58,327 bases of DNA from Christensenella sp. UBA4675 (GTDB lineage: Bacteria; Bacillota; Clostridia; Christensenellales; Borkfalkiaceae), in the NCBI GenBank assembly GCA_002405165.1, contig DHLF01000011.1:1-58327 (forward strand). Direction: 5' to 3'. Both the position numbers and the translations under genes were made by a program. The notes beneath the pieces were generated by a model, which did no database searches, was not told the origin of the DNA, and saw only the letters and a list, made by a program, of their open reading frames with translations. This document shows, piece by piece, positions 8,118 to 16,612 of this stretch (position 1 is the first letter of the stretch; each line of letters starts with the position of its first letter).

Positions 8118-9104
8118 ATGTATAGAACTTTTATCGTGATTTATCTTATAACACTAGCAAGCGTAATAATTTCGGGAGTTATATTTATTCCTTTTTTAAA
8201 AAGGATAAAGGCGGAGCAAAACGTTCTCGGATACGTTAAGGAACATTCTTTTAAAAACGGAACGCCTACAATGGGCGGGCTGTTTTTTATATTGCCGTCT
8301 ATCGTTATATCGCTTGCTTTTTTTAAAGACGATAAAAGGCTTGCGCGTTTAACTTTAATAATAACTTTCGCTTATATGGTAGTTGGTTTTTTAGACGATT
8401 TTTTTAAGATAAAAAACAAACGAAATTTAGGGTTAAAGGCGTATCAAAAAATAATATTTCAGTTGTCAATTGCAGTCGTTTGCGCGGTTTTTTGTTATAA
8501 AACGGGTTTGACGGATATTTTTATTCCGTTTAGCAAAAAAAGCGTGGATTTAAAATACTGGTCTATACCGCTAATTATAGTCGTATTTCTCGCAACCACT
8601 AACACCGTAAATTTAACGGACGGCTTAGACGGGCTTGCAAGTTCGTCGTCGTTAGTTTACTTGTGTTTTATGCTTGTTTTATGTCTATTACAAGTAAATA
8701 AAGTCGAATACACTATAAATTACGCCGAATACATGAATTTATTTTATTGTATGGTAGTTTTTATAGGGGCGTTGTGCGGATTTTTGATTTTTAATACTTT
8801 TAAAGCTAAAGTTTTTATGGGTGATACGGGTTCGCTTGCTCTTGGCGGAATTATTGCTTGCGTAAGCATTTTTACGGGGAATTCGTTATATATTTTAATA
8901 ATAGGATTTGTATTCGTGTTAAGCGGATTGTCTGTAATATTGCAAGTTGCGTATTTCAAATTCACACACGGCAAGCGAATATTTTTAATGGCGCCGTTTC
9001 ATCATCACTTGCAACATAAAGGACTTACGGAAAGTAAAATCGTATATATCTATTCGGTAATTACCGTAGTTATGGGTTTAATAAGCATATTTAATTATGT
9101 TTAA
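8118..9104 (+). CDS. mraY: Phospho-MurNAc-pentapeptide transferase
   Basis: Integral membrane enzyme that transfers phospho-MurNAc-pentapeptide to undecaprenyl phosphate to form lipid I. The 328-residue protein has about ten membrane helices and the family landmarks: FLDDFFK near residue 92, NLTDGLDGLA near 165, MGDTGSLALGG near 234 and APFHHHLQHKG near 293. These include the Asp pair and the histidine cluster of the active site. It sits 6 nt after murE. Confidence 0.97.
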   Translation: MYRTFIVIYLITLASVIISGVIFIPFLKRIKAEQNVLGYVKEHSFKNGTPTMGGLFFILPSIVISLAFFKDDKRLARLTLIITFAYMVVGFLDDFFKIKNKRNLGLKAYQKIIFQLSIAVVCAVFCYKTGLTDIFIPFSKKSVDLKYWSIPLIIVVFLATTNTVNLTDGLDGLASSSSLVYLCFMLVLCLLQVNKVEYTINYAEYMNLFYCMVVFIGALCGFLIFNTFKAKVFMGDTGSLALGGIIACVSIFTGNSLYILIIGFVFVLSGLSVILQVAYFKFTHGKRIFLMAPFHHHLQHKGLTESKIVYIYSVITVVMGLISIFNYV

Positions 9105-9112
9105 GGAGATAA

Positions 9113-10450
9113 ATGTATTTTAAAAAAGAAACTTTTCTTATTTTAGGCTTAATGAAAAGCGGAATTTCTTGCGGAACGCTTTTATTAAAACGGGGCGCGA
9201 AATGTTATTTTTACGAAAATAATCCTTTCGTTAAGCAAAAATGTAGTGAGCAAATTACTTCCTTGGGTGGAATAATTATTGACGACGATAAAATAGACGA
9301 CGTTTTAAACGAAATAACCGTACTTATTTTAAGTCCGGGATTTCCCATCGACAACGCAATTTCAAAAAAAGCGAGAGATAGGGGCGTTAGGATAACGGGA
9401 GAGTTGGAACTCGGGTGCGAATACTTAAATTCTACGATAATCGCGATAACGGGAACTAACGGAAAAACCACTACTACCTATTTAATCGACGATATGTTAA
9501 AAAAATACGGAATTAAAAGCGAAGCGGTAGGAAACGTCGGAACGCCCGTAACGTCGCTTGTCGGAAAAGACGGTTTCGAAGACGTTGCCGTAACGGAAGT
9601 TTCCAGTTTTCAACTTGAAACTTGTAACAGAATAATTCCGCATATCGCGGTTATTTTAAATATTACGCCCGACCATTTAGAAAGGCATTATACGTTTGAA
9701 AATTACGTTTATATGAAGTCAAAACTTATTCAAAATATGCGTGAAAGCGAATATGCCGTACTTAACTACGACGATTTAAACGTAAGGGAAATGAAAAATA
9801 AAACAAGAGCTAAAATTGTATATTTTTCGCTTTTACAAGAAACGGACGGCGCATATTTAAGGGACGATAAAATTTTTTACAAAGGAGAATACATATTAGA
9901 CAAAAACGAAATTTTATTAAAAGGCGAACACAACGTTTCTAACGTTTTGGCGTGCGTAGCGGTAGCGAAACTTATGGGCGTTGATACCGAAGTTATAAAA
10001 AATTCGTTAAAGACCTTTAAAGGCGCGAAACACCGTATCGAATACGTTACGAACGTAAACGGAATAGATTTTTATAACGATTCTAAATCTACAAATCCCG
10101 ATTCCACTATAAAAGCGGTGGAAACTATGGAAAAACAAACGCTTTTATTGCTAGGCGGGAAAGATAAAAATTTAGACTTTAAACCTATGATGGAAAAATT
10201 AGGCGATAAAGTAAAAGGAATTTATTTGTACGGTGAAGCGAGATATAAGTTATACGAAGACGCGAGAAGTTGTAATATTTTAAATATTTCGCTTACTAAT
10301 AATATGGAAAGCGCGGTAAAACTTGCTTTTTCGGACGCAAAAAGCGGGCAAACGATATTGCTCAGTCCTGCGTGTAGTAGTTTTGACGAGTTTAACGGAT
10401 ACGAAGAACGGGGTGAAAAGTTTATCGGGATTGTTAAATGCTTGCGTTAA
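9113..10450 (+). CDS. murD: UDP-MurNAc-L-alanine:D-glutamate ligase
   Basis: Adds D-glutamate to UDP-MurNAc-L-Ala; its substrate is supplied by MurI at the head of the cluster. The 445-residue protein carries GTNGKTTT at 114-121, the middle-domain ITPDHLERH and the C-terminal NDSKSTNPDST region. An AAGGAG site precedes the ATG. It overlaps ftsW by 13 nt. Confidence 0.95.
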   Translation: MYFKKETFLILGLMKSGISCGTLLLKRGAKCYFYENNPFVKQKCSEQITSLGGIIIDDDKIDDVLNEITVLILSPGFPIDNAISKKARDRGVRITGELELGCEYLNSTIIAITGTNGKTTTTYLIDDMLKKYGIKSEAVGNVGTPVTSLVGKDGFEDVAVTEVSSFQLETCNRIIPHIAVILNITPDHLERHYTFENYVYMKSKLIQNMRESEYAVLNYDDLNVREMKNKTRAKIVYFSLLQETDGAYLRDDKIFYKGEYILDKNEILLKGEHNVSNVLACVAVAKLMGVDTEVIKNSLKTFKGAKHRIEYVTNVNGIDFYNDSKSTNPDSTIKAVETMEKQTLLLLGGKDKNLDFKPMMEKLGDKVKGIYLYGEARYKLYEDARSCNILNISLTNNMESAVKLAFSDAKSGQTILLSPACSSFDEFNGYEERGEKFIGIVKCLR

Positions 10451-11550
10451 ATAAGAAAAAAGGCGATAAGTGGATATTAGTCATAGTAATTTTTCTTGCG
10501 TTATTCGGCGTTTTAATGATTTATTCGGCAAGTAAATATACAGCCGAAAAAGATTTAAACAATAAGTATTACTATGCTACCAAACAGTTAATCGGTTTTT
10601 TAGTGGGACTTGTGTTTATGATTTTCACTTCTTTTTTCGATTATCGCAAATATAAAAAACTTTATATAATTTTGCCTATAATATCCGCCGTTTTACTCGT
10701 CCTAGTATTTACCCCCGTAGGACAAGAAAGTTACGGGGCAAAACGTTGGATAAAAATAGGTAGTTTAACTATTCAACCGTCTGAAATTGCCAAATTTTCT
10801 TTCGTTTTATTTTGTAGCGTGTATTTAGGCGGTAAACCCGAAAAGGCAACGAGCTTTTTAGGGATTTTGCCCGTACTTTCGGTCGGTGGAATTTTTTGCT
10901 TACTTATAATGTTAGAACCTAATATGTCAATAACGGTATGCTTTGGTATTTTAATGCTAGTAATGATATATTTAGGCGGAATGAAAAAAAAGTTCTTTTA
11001 CATAATAGCAATACCGCTACTTTTATCTGTTCCCTTACTTATAATTTTGGAACCTTACAGAATGAAAAGGTTGTCGGCTTTTATCAATCCTTGGAATTCG
11101 CCAAAGGGGGAAGGCTATCAGTTAATTCAATCGCTTTACGCTCTTGGTTCGGGCGGTTGGTTCGGCGTAGGACTGTTTAATTCAAGACAAAAATACAAAT
11201 TTCTTCCTTTTTCCGAAAGCGACTTTATTTTGTCGGTTATAGGAGAAGAATTTGGATTTGTCGGGGTAATATTATTGTTTACGATAATATTTATTCTTAT
11301 CATAAAAGGTTTAAAAATCGCAAGTAAAAGCAGGGATTTTTACAGCTTTTTACTATCGTCGGGAATAGTATGCGTCTTTTTTGTTCAGGTAGTTGTAAAC
11401 GCTTTGGTTGTAACGGGAAGTATACCGCCTACTGGGTTACCGTTACCGCTAATTAGTTGCGGAAATACGTCTTTAATAGTTTTTATGGGCGCGTTCGGAG
11501 TTTTATATAACGTTTCTAAAAATAGCGACGAATTAACTATTTATTCCTAA
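10438..11550 (+). CDS. ftsW: SEDS family peptidoglycan glycosyltransferase FtsW
   Basis: Polytopic SEDS protein that polymerises lipid II at the septum together with the class B penicillin-binding protein upstream. Ten membrane segments are predicted over 370 residues, with the family motifs YGAKRWIKIG followed by QPSEIAKF (near 97-118), a central EPNMS block and the C-terminal TGLPLPLISCGNTS. RodA and SpoVE are paralogues with the same motifs; FtsW is chosen from the position in the division cluster. In a spore-former this gene could equally serve the SpoVE role. Confidence 0.9.
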   Translation: MLALNKKKGDKWILVIVIFLALFGVLMIYSASKYTAEKDLNNKYYYATKQLIGFLVGLVFMIFTSFFDYRKYKKLYIILPIISAVLLVLVFTPVGQESYGAKRWIKIGSLTIQPSEIAKFSFVLFCSVYLGGKPEKATSFLGILPVLSVGGIFCLLIMLEPNMSITVCFGILMLVMIYLGGMKKKFFYIIAIPLLLSVPLLIILEPYRMKRLSAFINPWNSPKGEGYQLIQSLYALGSGGWFGVGLFNSRQKYKFLPFSESDFILSVIGEEFGFVGVILLFTIIFILIIKGLKIASKSRDFYSFLLSSGIVCVFFVQVVVNALVVTGSIPPTGLPLPLISCGNTSLIVFMGAFGVLYNVSKNSDELTIYS

Positions 11551-11581
11551 AATTCATAGAATGAATTATGGGAAAAAAAGA

Positions 11582-12850
11582 ATGTCTAAACTTATTATAA
11601 ACGGTGGGAAAAAACTATACGGAAGCGTTGACGTGCAAAGTGCGAAAAATAGTGTTGTTATGCTTATTGCCTGCGCTGTGCTATCGGAAGGTAAGGTGGT
11701 TTTAAAAAACGTAAAACCTTTGTCGGACGTGATAAATATGTGTCGTATTTTAAATAATATGGGGGCGAAGTGCTTCTTTTGCGGGACGGATTTAGTGTTA
11801 GACTGTTCGTCCCTATACTCGTTCGTCCCCGATGAAAATTTGTCGCAAACGGTAAGATGTTCTTTCTTTTTAACGGGAGCGTTGCTTTCTAAATTCAAAA
11901 AAGCCGAAATGACTTTCCCCGGTGGATGTAAAATAGGAACTCGTCCCGTAAATATTCATTTACAGTGTTTAAAAAAATTAGGCGTTACTTACGCTTTGCA
12001 GGGTAATAAAATAATTTTAAACGGCGAAAAAATGCGTTCGGGGGTGGTAAATCTTACTTATCCGAGCGTTGGCGCAACAGAAAATTTAATAATGGCTTCG
12101 GTATTTTTAAAAGGCGAAACCATTTTGAAAAACGTTGCGAAAGAACCTGAAATAATAGATTTGCAAAATTTTTTAAATTCGCTAGGGTTTACCGTGAAAG
12201 GTGCAGGGAGCGACACGATAGTAATTAAAGGCGTAAAAAAAATAAAAAGCGAAACTATTGTTTTTACTCCCGTTGAGGACCGAATAGAAGCGGGTACTTA
12301 TTTGCTTGCTACTCTCGCTTGTGGCGGTTATGTAGAAATAAATAATATAAATATAAAAAATATTTATTCTTTATATGAAAAAATCTTTGAAAATAATTGC
12401 AAAATAAGCGTTGAAAATGATAGAATATACGTAACGGCTTACGGCGGAGGGAAAAGCGTCGGGAAAATAGATACGGGGCCGTATCCAGCGTTTCCGACGG
12501 ATATGCAAGCTCCGTTATGCGCATACGCGTGCTGTTTAAGCGGAAAAACTCAAGTAAGAGAACTTGTGTTTGAAAATAGGTTTTCTCACGTTGACGAACT
12601 TAAAAAAATGGGCGCGGATATTTACAGGCAAAACGATACCATATTCGTTAGTGGCTCTAACTTATACGGAAACGTCGTTTCGGCAACGGATTTAAGGGCG
12701 GGCGCAGGGCTTGCAATCGCAGGGCTTATAGCGCAAGGTCAAACGATAATTACTAATGCGGAAATGATTGATAGGGGATATTACAGGATAGAAAAAACGC
12801 TATCTTCTTTGGGCGCAGACATAGTAAGAAGTTACGTTAGACAAGAATAA
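11582..12850 (+). CDS. murA: UDP-GlcNAc 1-carboxyvinyltransferase
   Basis: First committed step of peptidoglycan synthesis: transfer of enolpyruvate from PEP to UDP-GlcNAc. From MSKLIING the protein has 422 residues, with SAKNS near 21-25, the catalytic loop PGGCKIGTRPVNIH with Cys116 (the residue fosfomycin attacks) and YPAFPTDMQAP holding the catalytic Asp. The start is chosen over an ATG seven codons upstream because the family begins here; neither has a strong ribosome site. It is the last gene before the promoter of ftsQ. Confidence 0.93.
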   Translation: MSKLIINGGKKLYGSVDVQSAKNSVVMLIACAVLSEGKVVLKNVKPLSDVINMCRILNNMGAKCFFCGTDLVLDCSSLYSFVPDENLSQTVRCSFFLTGALLSKFKKAEMTFPGGCKIGTRPVNIHLQCLKKLGVTYALQGNKIILNGEKMRSGVVNLTYPSVGATENLIMASVFLKGETILKNVAKEPEIIDLQNFLNSLGFTVKGAGSDTIVIKGVKKIKSETIVFTPVEDRIEAGTYLLATLACGGYVEINNINIKNIYSLYEKIFENNCKISVENDRIYVTAYGGGKSVGKIDTGPYPAFPTDMQAPLCAYACCLSGKTQVRELVFENRFSHVDELKKMGADIYRQNDTIFVSGSNLYGNVVSATDLRAGAGLAIAGLIAQGQTIITNAEMIDRGYYRIEKTLSSLGADIVRSYVRQE

Positions 12851-12962
12851 TTTTTTTAACGTTTTTTTCGCCGTTTTCGATAAATTGTCGTCTAAAAAAT
12901 TGTTTGTGCGACTATGCTTGCATTTTTTAAAATTTACAATAATAAATGCTTTTATTTAAAGC

Positions 12963-12991
12963 TTGTTTTATTTGTAAAAATAGTGTATAAT
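12963..12991 (+). promoter_or_regulatory. Sigma-A-type promoter of ftsQ-ftsA-ftsZ
   Basis: TTGTTT (12963-12968) and a perfect TATAAT (12986-12991) are separated by 17 nt. This sits in the 242-nt gap between murA and ftsQ and implies that the division genes have their own transcript, with a leader of about 95 nt. Confidence 0.7.
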
Positions 12992-13015
12992 ATTTTAATC
13001 GCAGATTAAAATATT
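12989..13015. promoter_or_regulatory. Perfect palindrome over the ftsQAZ start point
   Basis: Two 12-nt arms, AATATTTTAATC (12989-13000) and its exact reverse complement (13004-13015), flank a GCA spacer. The left arm overlaps the end of the -10 box and the whole element covers the expected transcription start. The geometry fits a repressor operator; alternatively it forms a hairpin at the 5' end of the messenger. There is no T-run behind it, so it is not a terminator. Confidence 0.6.
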
Positions 13016-13092
13016 GCAAAGATTAACGTCTAAATCGTATTATCGGCAATAACGTTAAATGTGAAAACGATAAAATAATATAAGGAGATTGT

Positions 13093-13881
13093 ATGAAACA
13101 CAAAAGACTTTTTGCTATTTCAACCGCGCTTGTGTATTTGGTGTTTATGATTTTATGTTTAGCGTACGCTTTTTCGGTTAAACATATAAACAGCGAATAT
13201 ATAATGCAAGCCGATAGCGTAAGGTATGAAAAAGTAGAAAAAATTTTGTCCGATTGCGAAAATAAAAATTTGTGTTTCGTAAATCTCAAAAAAATAAAAA
13301 ACAATATAGAAAAGGACGCTTACTTAAAAGTTTTAAAAATAGAAAAAAAGTTTCCTAACAGTATAAACGTTACGGTAGAAGAAAGAAAAGAAATGTTTGA
13401 AATAAACGTGGACGGGCAATATTTCGTTTTAGACGAAAATTATTTTGTTTTAGCAAAAAAGTCCGCAAGCGGGAATAACGTTAAATTAGAATTACAAGAA
13501 AGCGATTACGATAAAAATTCTTTAAAAATAAAAGGAACTTTTAAGTTAGTGGCTAAGGAAACGGAAAATTGTATAGCTAAAATGCTCGATAATTTTTCGG
13601 ATTGGAAAAATTTATTAACAAAAATAAAAATAGTTGAAATAGACTCTTCGTCTGATAATTATAGAGTTATTTTTTATACCACGCAAGGTTGTCAAATAGA
13701 AATAAGAAAAGCAAAATCTAACGGTGAACAAAAAGTTATGGTTGCGATAGATGCATACAATAAGTTGACCGACTTGCAAAAAACAGATTCTAAAATAATT
13801 GCGTTTTACAGTGAAAAAATGGGACAAGTTACAGCCGATATAGAAAAAATCACTATTGAAAAGGAGAATTCTAATGATTAA
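13093..13881 (+). CDS. ftsQ: Cell division protein FtsQ/DivIB
   Basis: Bitopic division protein that scaffolds FtsL and FtsB at the septum. A short cytoplasmic start (MKHKRL) is followed by one membrane helix (about 7-29), a POTRA-like region (about 33-100, with the LKVLKIEKKFPNSINVTVEER hallmark read as LKIEKKFPNSINVTV) and an extracytoplasmic beta domain to residue 262. The length is standard for DivIB. AAGGAG precedes the ATG. It overlaps ftsA by 8 nt. Confidence 0.88.
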   Translation: MKHKRLFAISTALVYLVFMILCLAYAFSVKHINSEYIMQADSVRYEKVEKILSDCENKNLCFVNLKKIKNNIEKDAYLKVLKIEKKFPNSINVTVEERKEMFEINVDGQYFVLDENYFVLAKKSASGNNVKLELQESDYDKNSLKIKGTFKLVAKETENCIAKMLDNFSDWKNLLTKIKIVEIDSSSDNYRVIFYTTQGCQIEIRKAKSNGEQKVMVAIDAYNKLTDLQKTDSKIIAFYSEKMGQVTADIEKITIEKENSND

Positions 13882-15028
13882 GGACGCAGTAGCCGTATTA
13901 GATATCGGTTCTTCCAAAGTAACGGTTACGTTGGGGGAACGGGGTGTAAACGGAACGTTCGTAATACACAGCAGTTGCGACGTTGAATACGCCGGTTTTG
14001 CCGAAAACGATTTTTCTTTGGACGCAAGCGACGGAATTTATATCGACGAAGCTATAAATACTGCGGTAGAAACCGTAAAAAGAAATTCGGACGTAAAATT
14101 TAACAGAATTTACGTAGGCGTTCCCGCGTTTTTTCTACAAACGAGAACGATAAGTCATAGCAATTCTTACGACAAAAAGACCAAAATCAACGCAAACGAC
14201 GTAAAGCGTTTTATAGAAACGGGTTTAGTTGGCGTTCAAATGGACGGCTATTACAGGATAGATACGAGAGCCGTTTATTACACCCTTTCGGACGGAAGCG
14301 TTATAAATAATCCGATAGGGAAAAAATCCGTAAATTTAAGCGGAATATTATCAATAACATTTTGTAAAAGTAACTTTAAAGCGAAAATAGATTCAATTTT
14401 AGTAAAACTCGGCGTTTCCAGCGTTTTATACGTTCCGTCGCCACTTAGCGAGTGTCTTTATTTATTTAGCGAAGACAGGCGGAATAATTATAACATTTTA
14501 GTAGATGTAGGATTTTCTTCGTCGTGTTTCTGTGTTGTTTATAGAAACGGAATAGTATTTCAAAGTTTGCTTCCGCGCGGAGTAGGCGGTTCGGGAATAA
14601 ACGCCGTATTTTTTCAAAATTTAGGCTTTGACGATATGGAATACGACGACTCTTTAATCGACGTCGTAGAAGACCTTAAACGAAAAGTTAATTTAGGCTT
14701 AAGGGGCGGAGATTACACTATTAATTATAACGGACAAGTTTATCGTTTTTCGGTTGATAGAGTAAACGGTTTAGTAAACGATTTCTTAACCGTTTTGGCA
14801 GAAGAAATTTCAGTATGTTTAGATAAATGTTCTTCGTTCTTATCCGTAGGAACGAGAATTAACGTTACGGGCGGAGGAATTTCGTTTATAAGGGGCGCGG
14901 TAGAAAGATTGAGAGATTTACTGGATAAAGGGGTAGACGTCGTTTATCCCAACGTTCCCAAATTTAAAAAGCCGAACGAAACTTCCAAATTTGCTTTATT
15001 GGATTACGCATTAAAAAAGCATGATTAA
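13874..15028 (+). CDS. ftsA: Cell division protein FtsA (actin-like)
   Basis: Actin/Hsp70-fold ATPase that links FtsZ filaments to the membrane and recruits division proteins. Phosphate loop 1 (LDIGSSKV), an SHS2-type 1C domain (about 80-165), phosphate loop 2 (VDVGFSSS) and the adenosine motif TGGGISFIRG are present. The start MIKDAVAV is chosen for its AAGGAG site; a TTG six codons earlier overlaps that site. The protein has 384 residues and stops at ALLDYALKKHD, so the C-terminal amphipathic membrane-targeting helix of typical FtsA seems to be absent. Position directly before ftsZ supports the name. Confidence 0.85.
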   Translation: MIKDAVAVLDIGSSKVTVTLGERGVNGTFVIHSSCDVEYAGFAENDFSLDASDGIYIDEAINTAVETVKRNSDVKFNRIYVGVPAFFLQTRTISHSNSYDKKTKINANDVKRFIETGLVGVQMDGYYRIDTRAVYYTLSDGSVINNPIGKKSVNLSGILSITFCKSNFKAKIDSILVKLGVSSVLYVPSPLSECLYLFSEDRRNNYNILVDVGFSSSCFCVVYRNGIVFQSLLPRGVGGSGINAVFFQNLGFDDMEYDDSLIDVVEDLKRKVNLGLRGGDYTINYNGQVYRFSVDRVNGLVNDFLTVLAEEISVCLDKCSSFLSVGTRINVTGGGISFIRGAVERLRDLLDKGVDVVYPNVPKFKKPNETSKFALLDYALKKHD

Positions 15029-15043
15029 AATCGGAGGAATAAT

Positions 15044-16258
15044 ATGATTACAATTGCGGAAAAAAATAATAATACCGCTAAAATGATGGTTATAGGCGTT
15101 GGCGGAGGCGGAAACAACGCTGTAAACCAAATGATTGCAAAACAGGTGGATACCGTTACTTTCGTTGCGGTAAATACAGATTTACAAGCTTTGCAACAAT
15201 CGAAAGTAGTAGAAAGCAATAGGTTGCAAATAGGAAGAGTAAAAACAGAAGGTCTAGGCGCAGGTAGCGACCCCGAAATAGGAAAATTAGCCGCGGAAGA
15301 ATCGATAGAAGATATAAGAGAAGTCGTAAAAGGAATGCACCTTGTGTTTGTCGTATGCGGAATGGGCGGTGGTACGGGAACCGGTGCGGCGCCCGTAATT
15401 GCCAAAGTCGCAAAAGACAGCGGAGCTTTGGTTGTAGGCGTAGTAACCACTCCGTTTGAGTTCGAAGGCGCGCGTAGACAAGCTAACGCAAAAAAAGGTA
15501 TAGAAAATTTAGCAAAATACGTAGATTCTATGATAATTATACCTAATAATAAACTTTTGACGGAAATAGCTAAAGACGGGGATTTGTCTATTGTTAAAGC
15601 ATTTGAAATTGCGGACGACGTTTTAAGACAAGGTATAATGGGAATCTCTAACTTAATAGTCAATCCCGGACTTATAAATTTAGATTTTGCAGATATTAAA
15701 GCAGTACTTAAAAATCAAGGACTTGCTCATATGGGTATAGGTAGGGCAAAAGGCGAAAATAAAATTTACGATGCGGTTTGTCAAGCTGTAAGAAGTCCGT
15801 TGCTCGAAACGAGTATAGAGGGTGCAAAAGGTTTAATTTTAAATATTTGCGGTGATAGAAATTTATCTTTGGTAGACGTAGGCAACGCAACTAATATAAT
15901 TAAAGAAGCGCTAGATGAAAACGCAAATATTATTTTCGGTACTTGTATAGACGAAAATTTAAAGGACGAAGTTTTGGTAACGCTTATTGCAACGGGATTT
16001 AAAATGAATTCGGATACTCAAAAGCCGAATAAACCTATTCCTACAGAACCGCCCGTAGTTCGTCCTATGCAAAATGTAAATACCGTTTATGGAGAACAAA
16101 CTCCGTTAAGAGAGCAATCTCAAACTATAAAAGAATATCCTAGATACGAAGAACATTATAATTCTGCAGAAAAAAAGGAAGACCAAGAAGAAAACACTAA
16201 CGTAAAAACTAAAAAACCGCCTGCTTTTTTAAGAAGGGTATTCGGTAAAAAAGATTGA
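15044..16258 (+). CDS. ftsZ: Cell division protein FtsZ
   Basis: Tubulin-like GTPase that forms the Z ring. It has GVGGGGNNAVNQM at residues 18-30, the tubulin signature GGGTGTG (108-114), the T7-loop region and, after a variable linker of about 65 residues, a C-terminal tail PPAFLRRVFGKK that matches the conserved peptide binding FtsA, SepF and other partners. The length of 404 residues is normal. CGGAGG stands just before the ATG. It is the last gene of the cluster and is followed by a hairpin terminator. Confidence 0.98.
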   Translation: MITIAEKNNNTAKMMVIGVGGGGNNAVNQMIAKQVDTVTFVAVNTDLQALQQSKVVESNRLQIGRVKTEGLGAGSDPEIGKLAAEESIEDIREVVKGMHLVFVVCGMGGGTGTGAAPVIAKVAKDSGALVVGVVTTPFEFEGARRQANAKKGIENLAKYVDSMIIIPNNKLLTEIAKDGDLSIVKAFEIADDVLRQGIMGISNLIVNPGLINLDFADIKAVLKNQGLAHMGIGRAKGENKIYDAVCQAVRSPLLETSIEGAKGLILNICGDRNLSLVDVGNATNIIKEALDENANIIFGTCIDENLKDEVLVTLIATGFKMNSDTQKPNKPIPTEPPVVRPMQNVNTVYGEQTPLREQSQTIKEYPRYEEHYNSAEKKEDQEENTNVKTKKPPAFLRRVFGKKD

Positions 16259-16358
16259 TAAATATAAAATTTTATTTAATAAGATTATTTTTCATTCATT
16301 AAAAAACAGTTAAACGTTAAATTATTATTTTAATCCTATTTATAAATTATTAAAAAAT

Positions 16359-16386
16359 TACCCTTTAAGCGAAAGTTTAAGGGGTA
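16359..16386 (+). terminator. Terminator-like hairpin after ftsZ
   Basis: Stem 16359-16370 with 16375-16386 closes on a GAAA tetraloop; the sequence TACCCTTTAAGC pairs with GTTTAAGGGGTA with two G-T pairs. It lies 100 nt after the ftsZ stop. The following T-run is short and interrupted, so it may be a processing or stability hairpin as well as a terminator. Confidence 0.6.
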
Positions 16387-16550
16387 AATAAATTTTTATG
16401 CTTTTAAACAATTAAATGTTTTATAAGCAATGATAATTTATAAAAAATATATTATTTTAAAAGAAATTTTAGTGTTTTAAAAATTTTCGATATGTATTTT
16501 TTTAACATGTTAAATATTGTTATTTATTTAAAAAAATTTGTTTAAAAAAT

Positions 16551-16584
16551 TAGCTACTAAAAGTTTGTAAACTTTTAGTAGCTA
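16551..16584 (-). terminator. Terminator of groESL (bidirectional)
   Basis: A perfect 16-bp inverted repeat (16551-16566 with 16569-16584, loop GT) lies 28 nt beyond the groEL stop. On the minus strand it is followed by a run of T. On the plus strand it is followed by AAATTTTT, so it could also stop read-through from ftsZ. Confidence 0.88.
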
Positions 16585-16612
16585 AAATTTTTAGAAAATA
16601 ACTAATTATTTA

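Larger units (their letters stand above)
16259..16612. other. Gene-free AT-rich gap between ftsZ and groEL
   Basis: A 354-nt stretch between two convergent transcripts. It holds one hairpin near 16.36 kb for ftsZ and a long perfect palindrome near 16.55 kb for groEL. Apart from these it is simple AT-rich sequence without a plausible reading frame or promoter. Confidence 0.8.

Noticed and set aside
15025..15663. Long minus-strand open frame opposite ftsZ
   Set aside because: A shadow of ftsZ with low-complexity Ser/Pro/Thr composition and no ribosome site.
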